From positions 186,001-250,000 of the forward strand of contig NW_026518957.1 in the NCBI RefSeq assembly GCF_947347685.1: DNA of 64,000 bases, read 5' to 3'. Numbering within the stretch: position 1 is the first letter of the stretch; every line of letters begins with the position of its first letter. Position numbers and translations under genes: made by a program. Positions 39,795-53,613 of this stretch are shown here, in pieces. Source of the stretch: Pleuronectes platessa (taxonomy: Eukaryota > Chordata > Actinopteri > Pleuronectiformes > Pleuronectidae). The notes beneath the pieces were generated by a model. It was not told where the DNA came from, ran no database searches, and saw only the letters and a list, made by a program, of their open reading frames with translations.

Positions 39795-42404
39795 CAAATA
39801 AATTAAACATTTATTTACAAAAAATAATAATAATTAACTCAAATTCCTAAAAAAACTGTGCGCACACATCCTGCATTGCACATCTCCTGCTTGCACATCT
39901 CCTGCGGCGCATATCTCCTGTGTACACATCTCCTGCGGTGCACATCTCCTGCTGCGCACATCTCCTGCGGTGGACATCTCCTGTGGTGCACATATCCTGC
40001 TATGTATATCTCCTAAGTGCTCATCTCCTGCTATGTAAATCTCCTGCGGCGCACATCTCCTGCGGCGCACATCTTCTGCGTCCACATCTCCTGCGATGCA
40101 CATCTCCAGTGGCGCACATCTCCTGCTGCGCAAATCTCCTGAGGTGCACATAAATGAAACATTTATTTACAAAAAATAATAATAATTAACTCAAATTCCT
40201 AAAAAAACTGTGCGTACACATCTCCTGCATTGCACATCTCCTGCTTGCACATCTCTTGCGGCACACATCTCCTGCTATGTCTATCTCATGCGGCGCACAT
40301 CTCCTGCTATGTACATCTCCTGCTGCGCATATCGCCTGCGGCGCACATCTCCTGCGGTGCACATCTCCGATGGCGCACATCTCCTGCGTGCACATCTCCT
40401 GCGGCGCACATCTCCTGCAGCGCACATCTCCTGCTGCGCACATCTCCTGCGGTGCACATCTCCTGCTGCGCAAATCTCCTGCAGTGCACGTCTCCTGCGG
40501 TGCACATCTCCGATGGCGCACATCTCCTGAGTGCACATCTCCTGCGGCGCACATCTCCTGCAGCGCACATCTCCTAAGTGCACATCTCCTGCGTACACAT
40601 CTCTTGCGGTGCACATCTCCAGTGGCGCACATCTCCTGCTGCGGAAATCTCCTGCGGTGAACATCCTGCGTCGCACACCCTGCGGTGCACATAAATGAAA
40701 CATTTATTCACAAAAAATAATAATAATTAACTCAAATTCCTAAAAAAACTGTGCGCACACATCCTGTGGCGCACATCTCCTGCGGCACTCATCTCCTGCG
40801 GCGCATATCTCCTGTGTACACATCTCCTGCTGTGCACATCTCCTGCTGCGCACATCTCCTGCGGTGGACATCTCCTGCGGCGCACATCTCCTGCTATGTA
40901 CATCTCCTGCTGCGCATATCGCCTGCGGCGCACATCTCCTGCGGTGCACATCTCCGATGGCGCACATCTCCTGCGAGCACATCTCCTGCGGCGCACATCT
41001 CCTGCAGCGCACATCTCCTAAGTGCACATCTCCTGCGTGCACATCTCTTGCGGTGCACATCTCCAGTGGCGCACATCTCCTGCTGCGGAAATCTCCTGCG
41101 GTGAACATCCTGCGTCGCACACCCTGCGGTGCACATAAATGAAACATTTATTCACAAAAAATAATAATAATTAACTCAAATTCCTAAAAAACTGTGCGCA
41201 CACATCCTGCAGCGCACATCTCCTGCTATGTACATCTCCTGCGGCGCACATCTCCTGCGTGCACATCTCCTGCGTGCACATCTCCTGCTATGTACATCTC
41301 CTGCTGCGCATATCGCCTGCGGCGCACATCTCCTGCTATGTACATCTCCTGCGGCGCACATCTCCTGCAGCGCATGTCTCCTGCGGTGCACATCTCCTAA
41401 TGCGCACATCTCCGGCAGTGCACATCTCTTACGGCGCACACCCTGCGGTGCACATAAATGAAACATTTATTTACAAAAAAATATTATTAAATCAAATTAA
41501 TAAAAAAAACGTGTGCGCAAACCCTGCTGCGCACATCTCCTGAGGCGCACATCTCCTGCTGCGCACATATCCTGCGTTGCACATCTCCTGCGTGCACATC
41601 TCCTGCGGCGCACATCTCCTGCGGTGCACATCTCCGGTGGCGCATATCGCCTGCGGCGCACATCTCCTGCTATGTACATCTCCTGCGGCGCACATCTCCT
41701 GCGTGCACATCTCCTGCTATGTACATCTCCTGCGGCGCACATCTCCTGCGTGCACATCTCCTGTGTTGCAAATCTCCAGTGGCGCACATCTCCTGCTGCG
41801 CAAATCTCCTGCGGTGTACATCCTGCGTCGCACACCCTGCGGTGCAAATAAATTAAACATTTATTTACAAAAAATAATAATAATTAACTCAAATTCCTAA
41901 AAAAACTGTGCGCACACATCCTGCATTGCACATCTCCTGCTTGCACATCTCTTGCGGCGCACATCTCCTGCTATGTATATCTCCTGCGGCGCACATCTCC
42001 TGCTATGTACATCTCCTGCTGCGCATATCGCCTGCGGCTCACATCTCCTGCGGTGCACATCTCCGATGGCGCACATCTCCTGCGTGCACATCTCCTGCGG
42101 CGCACATCTCCTGCAGCGCACATCTCCTAAGTGCACATCTCCTGCGTGCACATCTCTTGCGGTGCACATCTCCAGTGGCGCAGATCTCCTGCTGCGGAAA
42201 TCTCCTGCGGTGAACATCCTGCGTCGCACACCCTGCGGTGCACATAAATGAAACATTTATTTACAAAAAATAATAATAATTAACTCAAATTCCTAAAAAA
42301 ACTGTGCGCACACATCCTGTGGCACACATCTCCTGCGGCACTCATCTCCTGCGGCGCACATCTCCTGCGGTGCACGTCTCTTGCGGCGCACACCCTGCGG
42401 TGTA
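39795..42404 (+). repeat. HOR-I copies
   Basis: Linkers start at 39795 G, 40149, 40690, 41134 (1), 41453 B, 41845 G and 42243 1. Segment 41176-42256 matches 4619-5672 (offset 36557). Segment 40149-40690 carries the class 1 variant block with GTACACATC at its start. Confidence 0.88.
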
Positions 42405-44487
42405 CATAAATGAAACATTTATTTACAAAAAAATATTATTAAATCAAATTAATAAAAAAAACGTGTGCACACACCCTGCTGCGCACATCTCCTGCGGCGC
42501 ACATCTCCTGTGGCGCACATCTCTTGCGGCGCACATCTCTTGCGGTGCACATCTCCTGCTGCGCACATCTCCTGCGGTGCACATCTCCTGCTGCGCACAT
42601 CTCCTGCGGTGCACATCTCCTGCTGCGCACATCTCCTGCGTGCACATCTCTTGCGCCGCACATCTCCTGCGGCGCACATCTCTTGCTGCGCACATCTCCT
42701 GCGGTGCACATCTCTTGCGGCGCACCTCCTGCGGCGCACACCCTGCGTTGCACATAAATGAAACATTTATTTACAAAAAAATCAAAAAATCAAATCAAAT
42801 TAATAAAAAAACTGCGGCACACATCTCCTGCTGCGCATATCTCCTGCGGCGCACATCTCCTGCTATGTACATCTCCAGTGGCGCACATCTCCGGCGGTGC
42901 ACATCTCTTGCGGCGCGCACCCTGCGGTGCACATAAATGAAACATTTATTTACAAAAAAATAATAATTAACTCAAATTAATAAAAAAACTGTGCGCACAA
43001 ATCCTGCAGCGCACATCTCCTGTGGTGCACATCTCCTGTTGCGCACATCTCCTGCGGTGCACATCTCCTGCGGTGCACATCTCCTGCTGCGCACATCTCC
43101 TGTGGTGCACATCTCCTGTTGCGCACATCTCCTGCGGTGCATATCTCTTGCGGCGCACATCCTGCGTTGCGAACTATGCGTTGCACATAAATAAAACAGT
43201 TATTTACAAAAAAAGAAAAAAATCAAATCAAATTAATAAAAAAACTGCGGCACACATCTCCTGCTGCGCATATCGCCTGCGGCGCACATCTCCTGCTATG
43301 TACGTCTCCTGCGGCTCACATCTCCTGCATGCACATCTCCTGCAGCGCACATCTCCTGCAGTGAATATCCCAAGTGGTGCACATCTCCTGCTGCGCACGT
43401 CTCCTGCGGCACACATCTCCTGCTGCGCACATCTCCTGCGGTGCACATCTCCTAATGCGCACATCTCCGGCGGTGCACATCTCTTGCGGCGCACACCCTG
43501 CGGTGCGCATAAATGAAACATTTATTTACAAAAAAATATTATTAAATCAAATTAATAAAAAAAACGTGTGCACACACCCTGCTGCGCACATCTCCTAAGT
43601 GCACATCTCCTGCGTGCACATCTCTTGCGGTGCACATCTCCAGTGGCGCACATCTCCTGCTGCGGAAATCTCCTGCGGTGAACATCCTGCGTCGCACACC
43701 TTGCGGTGCACATAAATGAAACATTTATTTACAAAAAATAATAATAATTAACTCAAATTCCTAAAAAAACTGTGCGCACACATCCTGTGGCGCACATCTC
43801 CTGCGGCGCATATCTCCTGTGTACACATCTCCTGCGGTGCACATCTCCTGCTGCGCACATCTCCTGCGGTGGACATCTCCTGTGGTGCACATATCCTGCT
43901 ATGTACATCTCCTAAGTGCTCATCTCCTGCTATGTAAATCTCCTGCGGCGCACATCTCCTGCGGCGCACATCTTCTGCGTGCACATCTCCTGCGGTGAAC
44001 ATCTCCTGCTGCGCACATCTCCTGCGGTGCAGATCTCCTGCGGTGCACATCTCCTGCTGCGCACATCTCCTGCGGTGCAGATCTCCTGCGGTGCACATAT
44101 CCTGCTATGTACATCTCCTAAGTGCTCATCTCCTGCTATGTAAATCTCCTGCGGCGCACATCTCCTGCGGCGCACATCTTCTGCGTGCACATCTCCTGCG
44201 GTGCACATCTCCTGCTGCGCACATCTCCTGCGGTGCAGATCTCCTGCGGTGCACATCTCCTGCTGCGCACATCTCCTGCTGTGCAGATCTCCTGCGGTGC
44301 ACATCTCCTGCTGCGCAAATCTCCTGCAGTGCACGTTTCCTGCGTGCACATCTCCTGCTATGTACATCTCCTGCGGCGCAAATGTCCTGCGTGCACATCT
44401 CCTGCGGTGCACATCTCCAGTGGCGCACATCTCCTGCTGCGCAAATCTCCTGCGGTGTACATCCTGCGTCGCACACCCTGCGGTGCA
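42405..44487 (+). repeat. Partial HOR-II then linkerless block
   Basis: Linkers start at 42405 B, 42753 D, 42932 2 (shortened ATAATAATTAAC), 43186 E, 43508 B and 43711 1. The block 43780-44487 matches 11500 onward (offset 32276) up to about 44350. It contains the same 206-bp internal repeat and then a different tail. Confidence 0.86.
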
Positions 44488-46120
44488 CATAAATGAAACA
44501 TTTATTTACAAAAAAATATTATTAAATCAAGCTAATAAAAAAAACGTGTGCACACACCCTGCTGCGCACATCTCCTGAGGCGCACATCTCATGCTGCGCA
44601 CATCTCCTGCGGCGCACATCTCCTGCTATGTACATCTCCTGCTGCGCATATCGCCTGCGGCGCACATCTCCTGCTATGTACATCTCCTGCGGCGCACATC
44701 TCCTGCGTGCACATCTCCTGCTATGTACATCTCCTGCGGCGCACATCTCCTGCGTGCACATCTCCTGTGGTGCACATCTCCAGTGGCGCACATCTCCTGC
44801 TGCGCAAATCTCCTGCGGTGTACATCCTGCGTCGCACACCCTGCGGTGCAAATAAATTAAACATTTATTTACAAAAAATAATAATAATTAACTCAAATTC
44901 CTAAAAAAACTGTGCGCACACATCCTGTGGCACACATCTCCTGCGGCACTCATCTCCTTCGTGCATATCTCCTGCGGTGCACATCTCCAGTGGCGCACAT
45001 CTCCTGCTACACAAATCTCCTGCGGTGAAAATCCTGCATCGCACACCCTTCGGTGCACATAAATGAAACATTTATTTACAAAAAAATATTATTAAATCAA
45101 ATTAATAAAAAAAACGTGTGCACACACCCTGCTGCGCACATCTCCTGAGGCGCACATCTCCTGCGTGCACATATCCTGCGTTGCACATCTCCTGCGTGCA
45201 CATCTCCTGCGGCGCACATCTCCTGCGGTGCACATCTCCGGTGGCACATATCGCCTGCGGCGCACATCTCCTGCTATGTACATCTCCTGTGGCGCACATC
45301 TCCTGCGTGCACATCTCCTGCTATGTACATCTCCTGCGGCGCACATCTCCTGCGTGCACATCTCCTGCGGTGCACATCTCCAGTGGCGCACATCTCCTGC
45401 TGCGCAAATCTCCTGCGGTGTACATCCTGCGTCGCACACCCTGCGGTGCAAATAAATTAAACATTTATTTACAAAAAATAATAATAATTAACTCAAATTC
45501 CTAAAAAAACTGTGCGCACACATCCTGCATTGCACATCTCCTGCTTGCACATCTCCTGCGGCGCATATCTCCTGTGTACACATCTCCTGCGGTGCACATC
45601 TCCTGCTGCGCACATCTCCTGCGGTGGACATCTCCTGTGGTGCAAATATCCTGCTATGTACATCTCCTAAGTGCTCATCTCCTGCTATGTAAATCTCCTG
45701 CGGCGCACATCTCCTGCGGCGCACATCTTCTGCGTGCACATCTCCTGCGGTGCACATCTCCAGTGGCGCACATCTCCTGCTGCGCAAATCTCCTGAGGTG
45801 CACATAAATGAAACATTTATTTACAAAAAATAATAATAATTAACTCAAATTCCTAAAAAAACTGTGCGTACACATCTCCTGCATTGCACATCTCCTGCTT
45901 GCACATCTCTTGCGGCGCACATCTCCTGCTATGTCTATCTCCTGCGGCGCACATCTCCTGCTATGTACATCTCCTGCTGCGCATATCGCCTGCGGCGCAC
46001 ATCTCCTGCAGTGCACATCTCCTGCTGCGCACATCTCCTGCGGTGCACATCTCCTGCTGCGCAAATCTCCTGCAGTGCACGTCTCCTGCGGTGCACATCT
46101 CCGATGGCGCACATCTCCTG
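44488..46120 (+). repeat. Last segment of the proximal array domain (B-G-B-G-1)
   Basis: Linkers start at 44488 B (AAGCTAA variant), 44849 G, 45058 B, 45449 G and 45803 1. The cassette 44849-45057 is degenerate (CTCCTTCGTG, TGCTACACAAATC, GTGAAAATCC), which is unusual inside an otherwise homogenised domain. Confidence 0.84.
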
Positions 46121-47174
46121 AGTGCACATCTCCTGCTCTGCACATCTCCTGCTGCGCACATCTCCTGCTCTGCACATCTCCTGTGACGCACATCTCCTGC
46201 TGCACACATCTTCTGCGGCACACATCTCCTGCGGTGCACATCTCCTGCTTCGCACATCTCCTGCAGTGCACATCTCTTGCGGCGCACATCCTGCGGCGCA
46301 CACCCTGCGGTGCACATAAATGAAACATTTGTTTACAAAAAAATATTATTACATCAAATTAATAAAAAAACTGTGTGCACACATCCTGCTGCGCACATCT
46401 CCTGCTGTGCACATCTCCTGCGTTGCACATCTCCTGCGTGCAGATCTCCTGCGGCGCACATCTCCTGCGGTGCACATCTCCGGTGGCGCATATCGCCTGC
46501 GGCGCACATCTCCTGCTTTGTACATCTCCTGCGGCGCACATGTCCTGCGTGCAAATCTCCTGCTATAGACATCTCCTGCGGCGCACATCTCCTGCGGCGC
46601 ACATCTCCTGCGTGCACATCTCCTGCGTGCTCATCTCCTGTGGTGCACATCTCCAGTGGCGCACATCTCCTGCGGTGCACATCTTCTGCTGCGCACATCT
46701 CCTGTGGTGCACATCTCCTGCGGCACTCATCTCCTGCGACGCATATCTCCTGCGTACACATCTCCTGCGGTGCACATCTCCTGCTGCGCACATCTCCGCC
46801 GGTGCATTTCTCTTGCGGCGCACCTCCTGCGGCGCACACCCTGCGTTGCACATAAATGAAACATTTATTTACAAAAAATAAAAAAATCAAATCAAATTAA
46901 TAAAAAATCTGCGGCACACATCTCCTGCTGCGCATATCGCCTGCGGCGCACATCTCCTGCTATGTACATCTCCTGCGACTCACATCTCCTGCGGCGCACA
47001 TCTCTTGCGGCGCACATCCTGCGGCGCACACCCTGCGTTGCACATAAATGAAACATTTATTTAAAAAGAAAATTATAATAATTAACTCAAATTAATAAAA
47101 AAACTGTGCGCACACATCCTGCGGCGCAAATCTCCTGCTGCGCACATCTCCTGCATTGCAGAACATAAGATGCA

Positions 47175-47200
47175 CATAAATAAAATTAATAAAAAAACTG
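47175..47200 (+). repeat. Linker class H, short (reference copy)
   Basis: 26 bp, reading ATAAATAAAATTAATAAA and then AAACTG. It is a contracted linker without the hairpin. It occurs only in the distal domain (47175, 47700, 49191, 51970, 52630, 53180, 54502, 56560, 57792, 58932), always preceded by a TTGCAGAACAT unit. Confidence 0.9.
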
Positions 47201-48137
47201 TGCGCACACATCCTGCGGCGCACATCTCCTGCGGCGCACATCTCCTGCGGTGCACATCTCAAGTGGTGCACATCTCCTGCTGAGCACATCTCCTGCGGCA
47301 CACATCTCCTGCTGCGCACATCTCCTGCGGTGCACATCTCCTGCTGCGCACATTTCCGGCAGTGCACATCTCTTGCGGCGCACACCCTGCCGTGCACATA
47401 AATGAAACATTTACTTACAAAAAAAAATAATAATTAACTCAAATTAATAAAAAAACTGTGCGCACTAATCCTGCAACGCACATCTCCTGCTCTGCACATC
47501 TCCTGCTGCGCACATCTCCTGCTCTGCACATCTCCTGTGACGCACATCTCCTGCTGCGCACATCTTCTGCGGCACACATCTCTTGCGGTGCACATCTCCT
47601 GCTGCGCACATCTCCTGCAGTGCACATCTCTTGCGCACACATCCTGCGGCGCAAATCTCCTGCTGCGCACATCTCCTGCATTGCAGAACATAAGATGCAC
47701 ATAAATAAAATTAATAAAAAAACTGTGCGCACACATCCTGCGGCGCACATCTCCTGCGGCGCACATCTCCTGCGGTGCACATCTCCTGCTATGTACATCT
47801 CCTGCGGCGCACATCTCCTGCGGCGCACATCTACTGCGTGCACATCTCCTGCTATGTACATCTCCTGCGGCGCACATCTCCTGCGGCGCACATCTCCTGC
47901 GTGCACATCTCCTGCGTGCACATCTCCTGCGGTGCAGATCTCCTGCTATGTACATCTCCTGCGGCGCACATCTCCTGCGGCGCACATCTCCTGCGTGCAC
48001 ATCTCCTGCTATGTACATCTCCTGCGGCGCACATCTCCTGCGGCGCACATCTCCTGCGTGCACATCTCCTGCGTGCACATCTCCTGCGGTGCACATCTCC
48101 AGTGGCGCACATCTCCTGCTGCGCAAATCTCCTGCAG

Positions 48138-48160
48138 TGACCCTCCCTCGTCGCACACAT
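48138..48160 (+). other. Linker-loss scar
   Basis: The unit CCCTCCCTCGTCGCACAC, normally followed by CCTGCGG and a class 1 linker (as at 48555), runs directly into ATCCTGCGGCGCAC, which normally follows the linker. At 48567-48655 the repeat CGCACAC occurs on both sides of the linker, 82 bp apart. The scar therefore equals a deletion between those short direct repeats. Confidence 0.8.
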
Positions 48161-50037
48161 CCTGCGGCGCACATCTCCTGCGGCACTCATCTCCTGCGGC
48201 GCATATCTCCTGCGTACACATCTCCTGCGGTGCACATCTCCTGCTGCGCACATTTCCGGCGGTGCACATCTCTTGCGGCGCACACCCTGCGGTGCACATA
48301 AATGAAACATTTACTTACAAAAAAAAAATAATAATTAACTCAAATTAATAAAAAAACTGTGCGCACTAATCCTGCAACGCACATCTCCTGCTCTGCACAT
48401 CTCCTGCTGCGCACATCTCCTGCTCTGCACATCTCCTGTGACGCACATCTCCTGCTGCGCACATCTTCTGCGGCACACATCTCCTGCGTGCACATCTCCT
48501 GCAGCGCACATCTCCAGTGGCGCACATCTCCTGCTGCGCAAATCTCCTGCAGTGACCCTCCCTCGTCGCACACCCTGCGGTGCACATAAATGAAACATTT
48601 ATTTACAAAAAATAATAATAATTAACTCAAATTCCTAAAAAAACTGTGCGCACACATCCTGCGGCGCACATCTCTTGCGGCACTCATCTCCTGCGGCGCA
48701 TATCTCCTGCGTACACATCTCCTGCGGTGCACATCTCCTGCTGCGCACATCTCCGCCGGTGCATATCTCTTGCGGCGCACCTCCTGCGGCGCACACCCTG
48801 CGTTGCACATAAATGAAACATTTATTTACAAAAAAATAAAAAAATAAAATCAAATTAATAAAAAAACTGCGGCACACATCTCCTGCTGCGCATATCGCCT
48901 GCGGCGCACATCTCCTGCTATGTACATCTCCTGCGACTCACATCTCCTGCGGCGCACATCTCCTGCAGTGCACATCTCCTGCTGCGCACATCTCCTGCGG
49001 TGCACATCTCTTGCGGCGCACATCCTGCGGCGCACACCCTGCGTTGCACATAAATGAAACATTTATTTAAAAAGAAAATTATAATAATTAACTCAAATTA
49101 ATAAAAAAACTGTGCGCACACATCCTGCGGCGCAAATCTCCTGCTGCGCACATCTCCTGCATTGCAGAACATAAGATGCACATAAATGAAATTAATAAAA
49201 AAACTGTGCGCACACATCCTGCGGCGCACATCTCCTGCGGCGCACATCTCCTGCGTGCACATCTCCTGCTATGTACATCTCCTGCGGCGCACATCTCCTG
49301 CGGCGCACATCTCCTGCGTGCACATCTCCTGCGTGCACATCTCCTGCGGTGCACATCTCCTGCTATGTACATCTCCTGCGGCGCACATCTCCTGCGGCGC
49401 ACATCTCCTGCTATGTACATCTCCTGCGGCGCACATCTCCTGCGGCGCACATCTCCTGCGTGCACATCTCCTGCGTGCACATCTCCTGCGGTGCACATCT
49501 CCAGTGGCGCACATCTCCTGCTGCGCAAATCTCCTGCAGTGACCCTCCCTCGTCGCACACCCTGCGGTGCACATAAATGAAACATTTATTTATAAAAAAT
49601 AGTAATAATTAACTCAAATTCCTAAAAAAACTGTGCGCACACATCCTGCGGCGCACATCTCCTGCGGCACTCATCTCCTGCGGCGCATATCTCCTGCGTA
49701 CACATCTCCTGCGGTGCACATCTCCTGCTGAGCACATCTCCTGCGGTGTACATCTCCTGCGGTGCACATCTCCTGCCGCGCACTTCTCCGGCGGCGGTGC
49801 ACATCCTGCGGCGCACACCCTTCGTTGCACATAAATGAAACATTTATTTACAAATAAATTATAATAATTAACTCAAATTAATAAAAAAACTGTGCGCACA
49901 CATCCTGCGGCGCACATCTCCTGCGTGCTAATCTCCTGCTGCGCACATCTCCTGTGGTGCACATCTCCTGTTGCACACATCTCCTGCGGTGCATATCTCT
50001 TGCGGCGCACATCCTGCGTTGCGAACCCTGCGTTGCA

Positions 50038-53000
50038 CATAAATAAAACAGTTATTTACAAAAAAATTAAAATTAAATCATATTAATAAAAAAACTGCGG
50101 CAAACATCTCCTGCTGCGCATATCGCCTGCGGCGCACATCTCCTGCAGCGCACATCTCAAGTGGTGCACATCGCCTGCTGAGCACATCTCCTGCGGCACA
50201 CATCTCCTGCTGCGCACATCTCCTGCGGTGCACATCTCCTGCGGCGCACATCTCCTGCGGTGCACATCTTCTGCGGCGCACATCTCCTGCGTGCACATCT
50301 CCTGCTATGTACATCTCCTGCGGCGCACATCTCCTGCGGCGCACATCTCCTGCGTGCACATCTCCTGCGTGCACATCTCCTGCGGTGCACATCTCCTGCT
50401 ATGTACATCTCCTGCGGCGCACATCTCCTGCGGCGCACATCTCCTGCGTGCACATCTCCTGCGTGCACATCTCCTGCGGCGCACATCTCCAGTGGCGCAC
50501 ATCTCCTGCTGCGCAAATCTCCTGCAGTGACCCTCCCTCGTCGCACACCCTGCGGTGCACATAAATGAAACATTTATTTACAAAAAATAATAATAATTAA
50601 CTCAAATTCCTAAAAAAACTGTGCGCACACATCCTGCGGCGCACATCTCCTGCGGCACTCATCTCCTGCGGCGCATATCTCCTGCGTACACATCTCCTGC
50701 GGTGCACATCTCCTGCTGCGCACATCTCCTGCGGTGTACATCTCCTGCGGTGCACATCTCCTGCCGCGCACATCTCCGGCGGCAGTGCACATCCTGCGGC
50801 GCACACCCTGCGTTGCACATAAATGAAACATTTATTTACAAATAACTTATAATAATTAACTCAAATTAATAAAAAAACTGTGCGCACACATCCTGCGGCG
50901 CACATCTCCTGCGTGCTAATCTCCTGCGTGCACTTCTCCTGCGGTGCACATCTCCTGCGGCGCACATCTCCTGCTGCGCACATCTCCTGCGGTGCACATC
51001 TCTTGCGGCGCACATCCTGCGGCGCACACCCTGCGGTGCACATAAATGAAACATTTATTTACAAAAAATAATAATAATTAACTCAAATTCCTAAAAAAAC
51101 TGTGCGCACACAGCCTGCGACGCACATCTCCTGCGGTGCACATCTCCGGTGGCGCATATCGCCTGCGGCGCACATCTCCTGCTTTGTACATCTCCTGCGG
51201 CGCACATGTCCTGCGTGCACATCTCCTGCTATGTACATCTCCTGCGGCGCACATCTCCTGCGTGCACATCTCCTGCGTGCACATCTCCTGCGGTGCACAT
51301 CTCCAGTGGCGCACATCTCCTGCTGCGCAAATCTCCTGCAGTGACCCTCCCTCGTCGCACACCCTGCGATGCACATAAATGAAACATTTATTTACAAAAA
51401 ATAATAATAATTAACTCAAATTCCTAAAAAAACTGTGCGCACACAGCCTGCGGCGCACATCTCCTGCGGCACTCATCTCCTGCGACGCATATCTCCTGCG
51501 TACACATCTCCTGCGGTGCACATCTCCTGCTGCGCACATCTCCGCCGGTGCATATCTCTTGCGGCGCACCTCCTGCGGCTCACACCCTGCGTTGCACATA
51601 AATGAAACATTTATTTACAAAAAAATAAAAAAATCAAATCAAATTAATAAAAAAACTGCGGCACACATCTCCTGCTGCGCATATCGCCTGCGGCGCACAT
51701 CTCCTGCTATGTACATCTCCTGCGACTCACATCTCCTGCGGCGCACATCTCCTGCAGTGCACATCTCCTGCTGCGCACATCTCCTGCGGTGCACATCTCT
51801 TGCGGCGCACATCCTGCGGCGCACACCCTGCGTTGCACATAAATGAAACATTTTTTTAAAAAGAAGATTATAATAATTAACTCAAATTAATAAAAAAACT
51901 GTGCGCACACATCCTGCGGCGCAAATCTCCTGCTGCGCACATCTCCTGCATTGCAGAACATAAGATGCACATAAATAAAATTAATAAAAAAACTGTGCGC
52001 ACACATCCTGCGGCGCACATCTCCTGCGGCGCACATCTTCTGCGGTGCACATCTCCTGCTATGTACATCTCCTGCGGCGCACATCTCCTGCGGCGCACAT
52101 CTACTGCGTGCACATCTCCTGCTATGTACATCTCCTGCGGCGCACATCTCCTGCGGCGCACATCTCCTGCGTGCACATCTCCTGCGTGCACATCTCCTGC
52201 GGTGCACATCTCCTGCTATGTACATCTCCTGCGGCGCACATCTCCTGCGGCGCACATCTCCTGCGTGCACATCTCCTGCTATGTACATCTCCTGCGGCGC
52301 ACATCTCCTGCGGTGCACATCTCCTGCTGCGCACATCTCCTGCGGTGCACATCTCCGCACACATCCTGCGTCGCACATCTCCTGCGGCGCATATCTCCTG
52401 CGTACACATCTCCTGCGGTGCACATCTCATGCTGCGCACATCTCCTGCGGTGCACATCTCTTGCGGCGCACATCCTGCGGCGCACACCCTGCGTTGCACA
52501 TAAATGAAACATTAATTTACAAAAAAATTATAAAAATTAACTCAAATTAATAAAAAAACTGTGCGCACACATCCTGCGGCGCAAATCTCCTGCTGCGCAC
52601 ATCTCCTGCATTGCAGAACATAAGATGCACATAAATAAAATTAATAAAAAAACTGTGCGCACACATCCTGCGGCGCACATCTCCTGCGGTGCACATCTCC
52701 TGCGGTGCACATCTCCTGCTGCGCACATATTCTGCGGTGCACATCTCCGCACACATCCTGCGGCGCATATCTCCTGCGTACACATCTCCTGCGGTGCACA
52801 TCTCATGCTGAGCACATCTCCTGCGGTGTACATCTCCTGCGGTGCACATCTCCTGCTGCGCACATCTCCGGCGGTGCATATCTCTTGCGGCGCACATCCT
52901 GCGGCGCACATATCCTGCGGTGCACATCTCCTGAGGCGCACATCTCCTGCGGTGCACATCTCCTGCGGAGCACATCTCCTGCTGCGCACATCTCCAGCGG

Positions 53001-53613
53001 TGCACATCTCTTGCGGCACACATCCTGTGGCGCACACCCTTCGTTGCACATAAATGAAACATTTATTTACAAAAAATTTATAATAATTAACTCAAATTAA
53101 TAAAAAAACTGTGCGCACACATCCTGCGGCGCAAATCTCCTGCTGCGCACATCTCCTGCATTGCAGAACATGCAGTGCACATAAATAAAATTAATAAAAA
53201 AACTGTGCGCACACATCCTGCGGCGCACATCTCCTGCGTGCCAATCTCCTGCTGCGCACATCTCCTGCGGTGCACATCTCCTGCGGTGCACATCTCCTGC
53301 GGTGCACATCTCCTGCTGCGCACATCTCCTGCGGTGCACATCTCCGCACACATCCTGCGGCGCACATCTTCTGCGGCACTCATCTCCTGCGGCGCATATC
53401 TCCTGCGTACACATCTCCTGCGGTGCACATCTCCTGCTGCGCACATCTCCTGCTATGTACATCTCCTGCGGCGCACTTCTCCTGCGGCGCACTTCTCCTG
53501 CGTGCACATCTCCTGCGTGCACATCTCCTGCGGTGCACATCTCCAGTGGCGCACATCTCCTGCTGCGCAAATCTCCTGCAGTGACCCTCCCTCGTCGCAC
53601 ACCCTGCGGTGCA
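50038..53613 (+). repeat. Distal array domain, part 2
   Basis: Linkers start at 50038 (F), 50560 (1), 50818 (C), 51041, 51374 (1), 51597 (D), 51838 (C), 51970 H, 52499 (C), 52630 H, 53049 (C) and 53180 H. Three consecutive C-H pairs lie at 51838, 52499 and 53049, each with 131-132 bp between the C and H linkers. Confidence 0.88.

Larger units (their letters stand above)
46121..50037 (+). repeat. Distal array domain, part 1
   Basis: The monomer composition changes at about 46121: CTGCTCTGCACATC, CTGTGACGCACATC and TTCTGCGGCACACATC units appear. Linkers start at 46315 (B derivative), 46851 (D), 47043 (C), 47175 H, 47397 (2), 47700 H, 48297 (2), 48585 (1), 48808 (D), 49049 (C), 49191 H, 49572 (1) and 49830 (C). 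Blocks 47780-48110 and 49260-49490 contain a local repeat of TATGTACATCTCC with 63- and 94-bp spacing (157-bp sub-HOR). Confidence 0.88.

Noticed and set aside
39032..39850. 272-residue open frame (and hundreds of 60-300 residue frames over 1-59.8 kb on both strands)
   Set aside because: The translation is the 16-residue period of the satellite monomer plus linker-encoded INETFIYKK. Overlapping frames are equally open and no start context, splice site or domain is seen.
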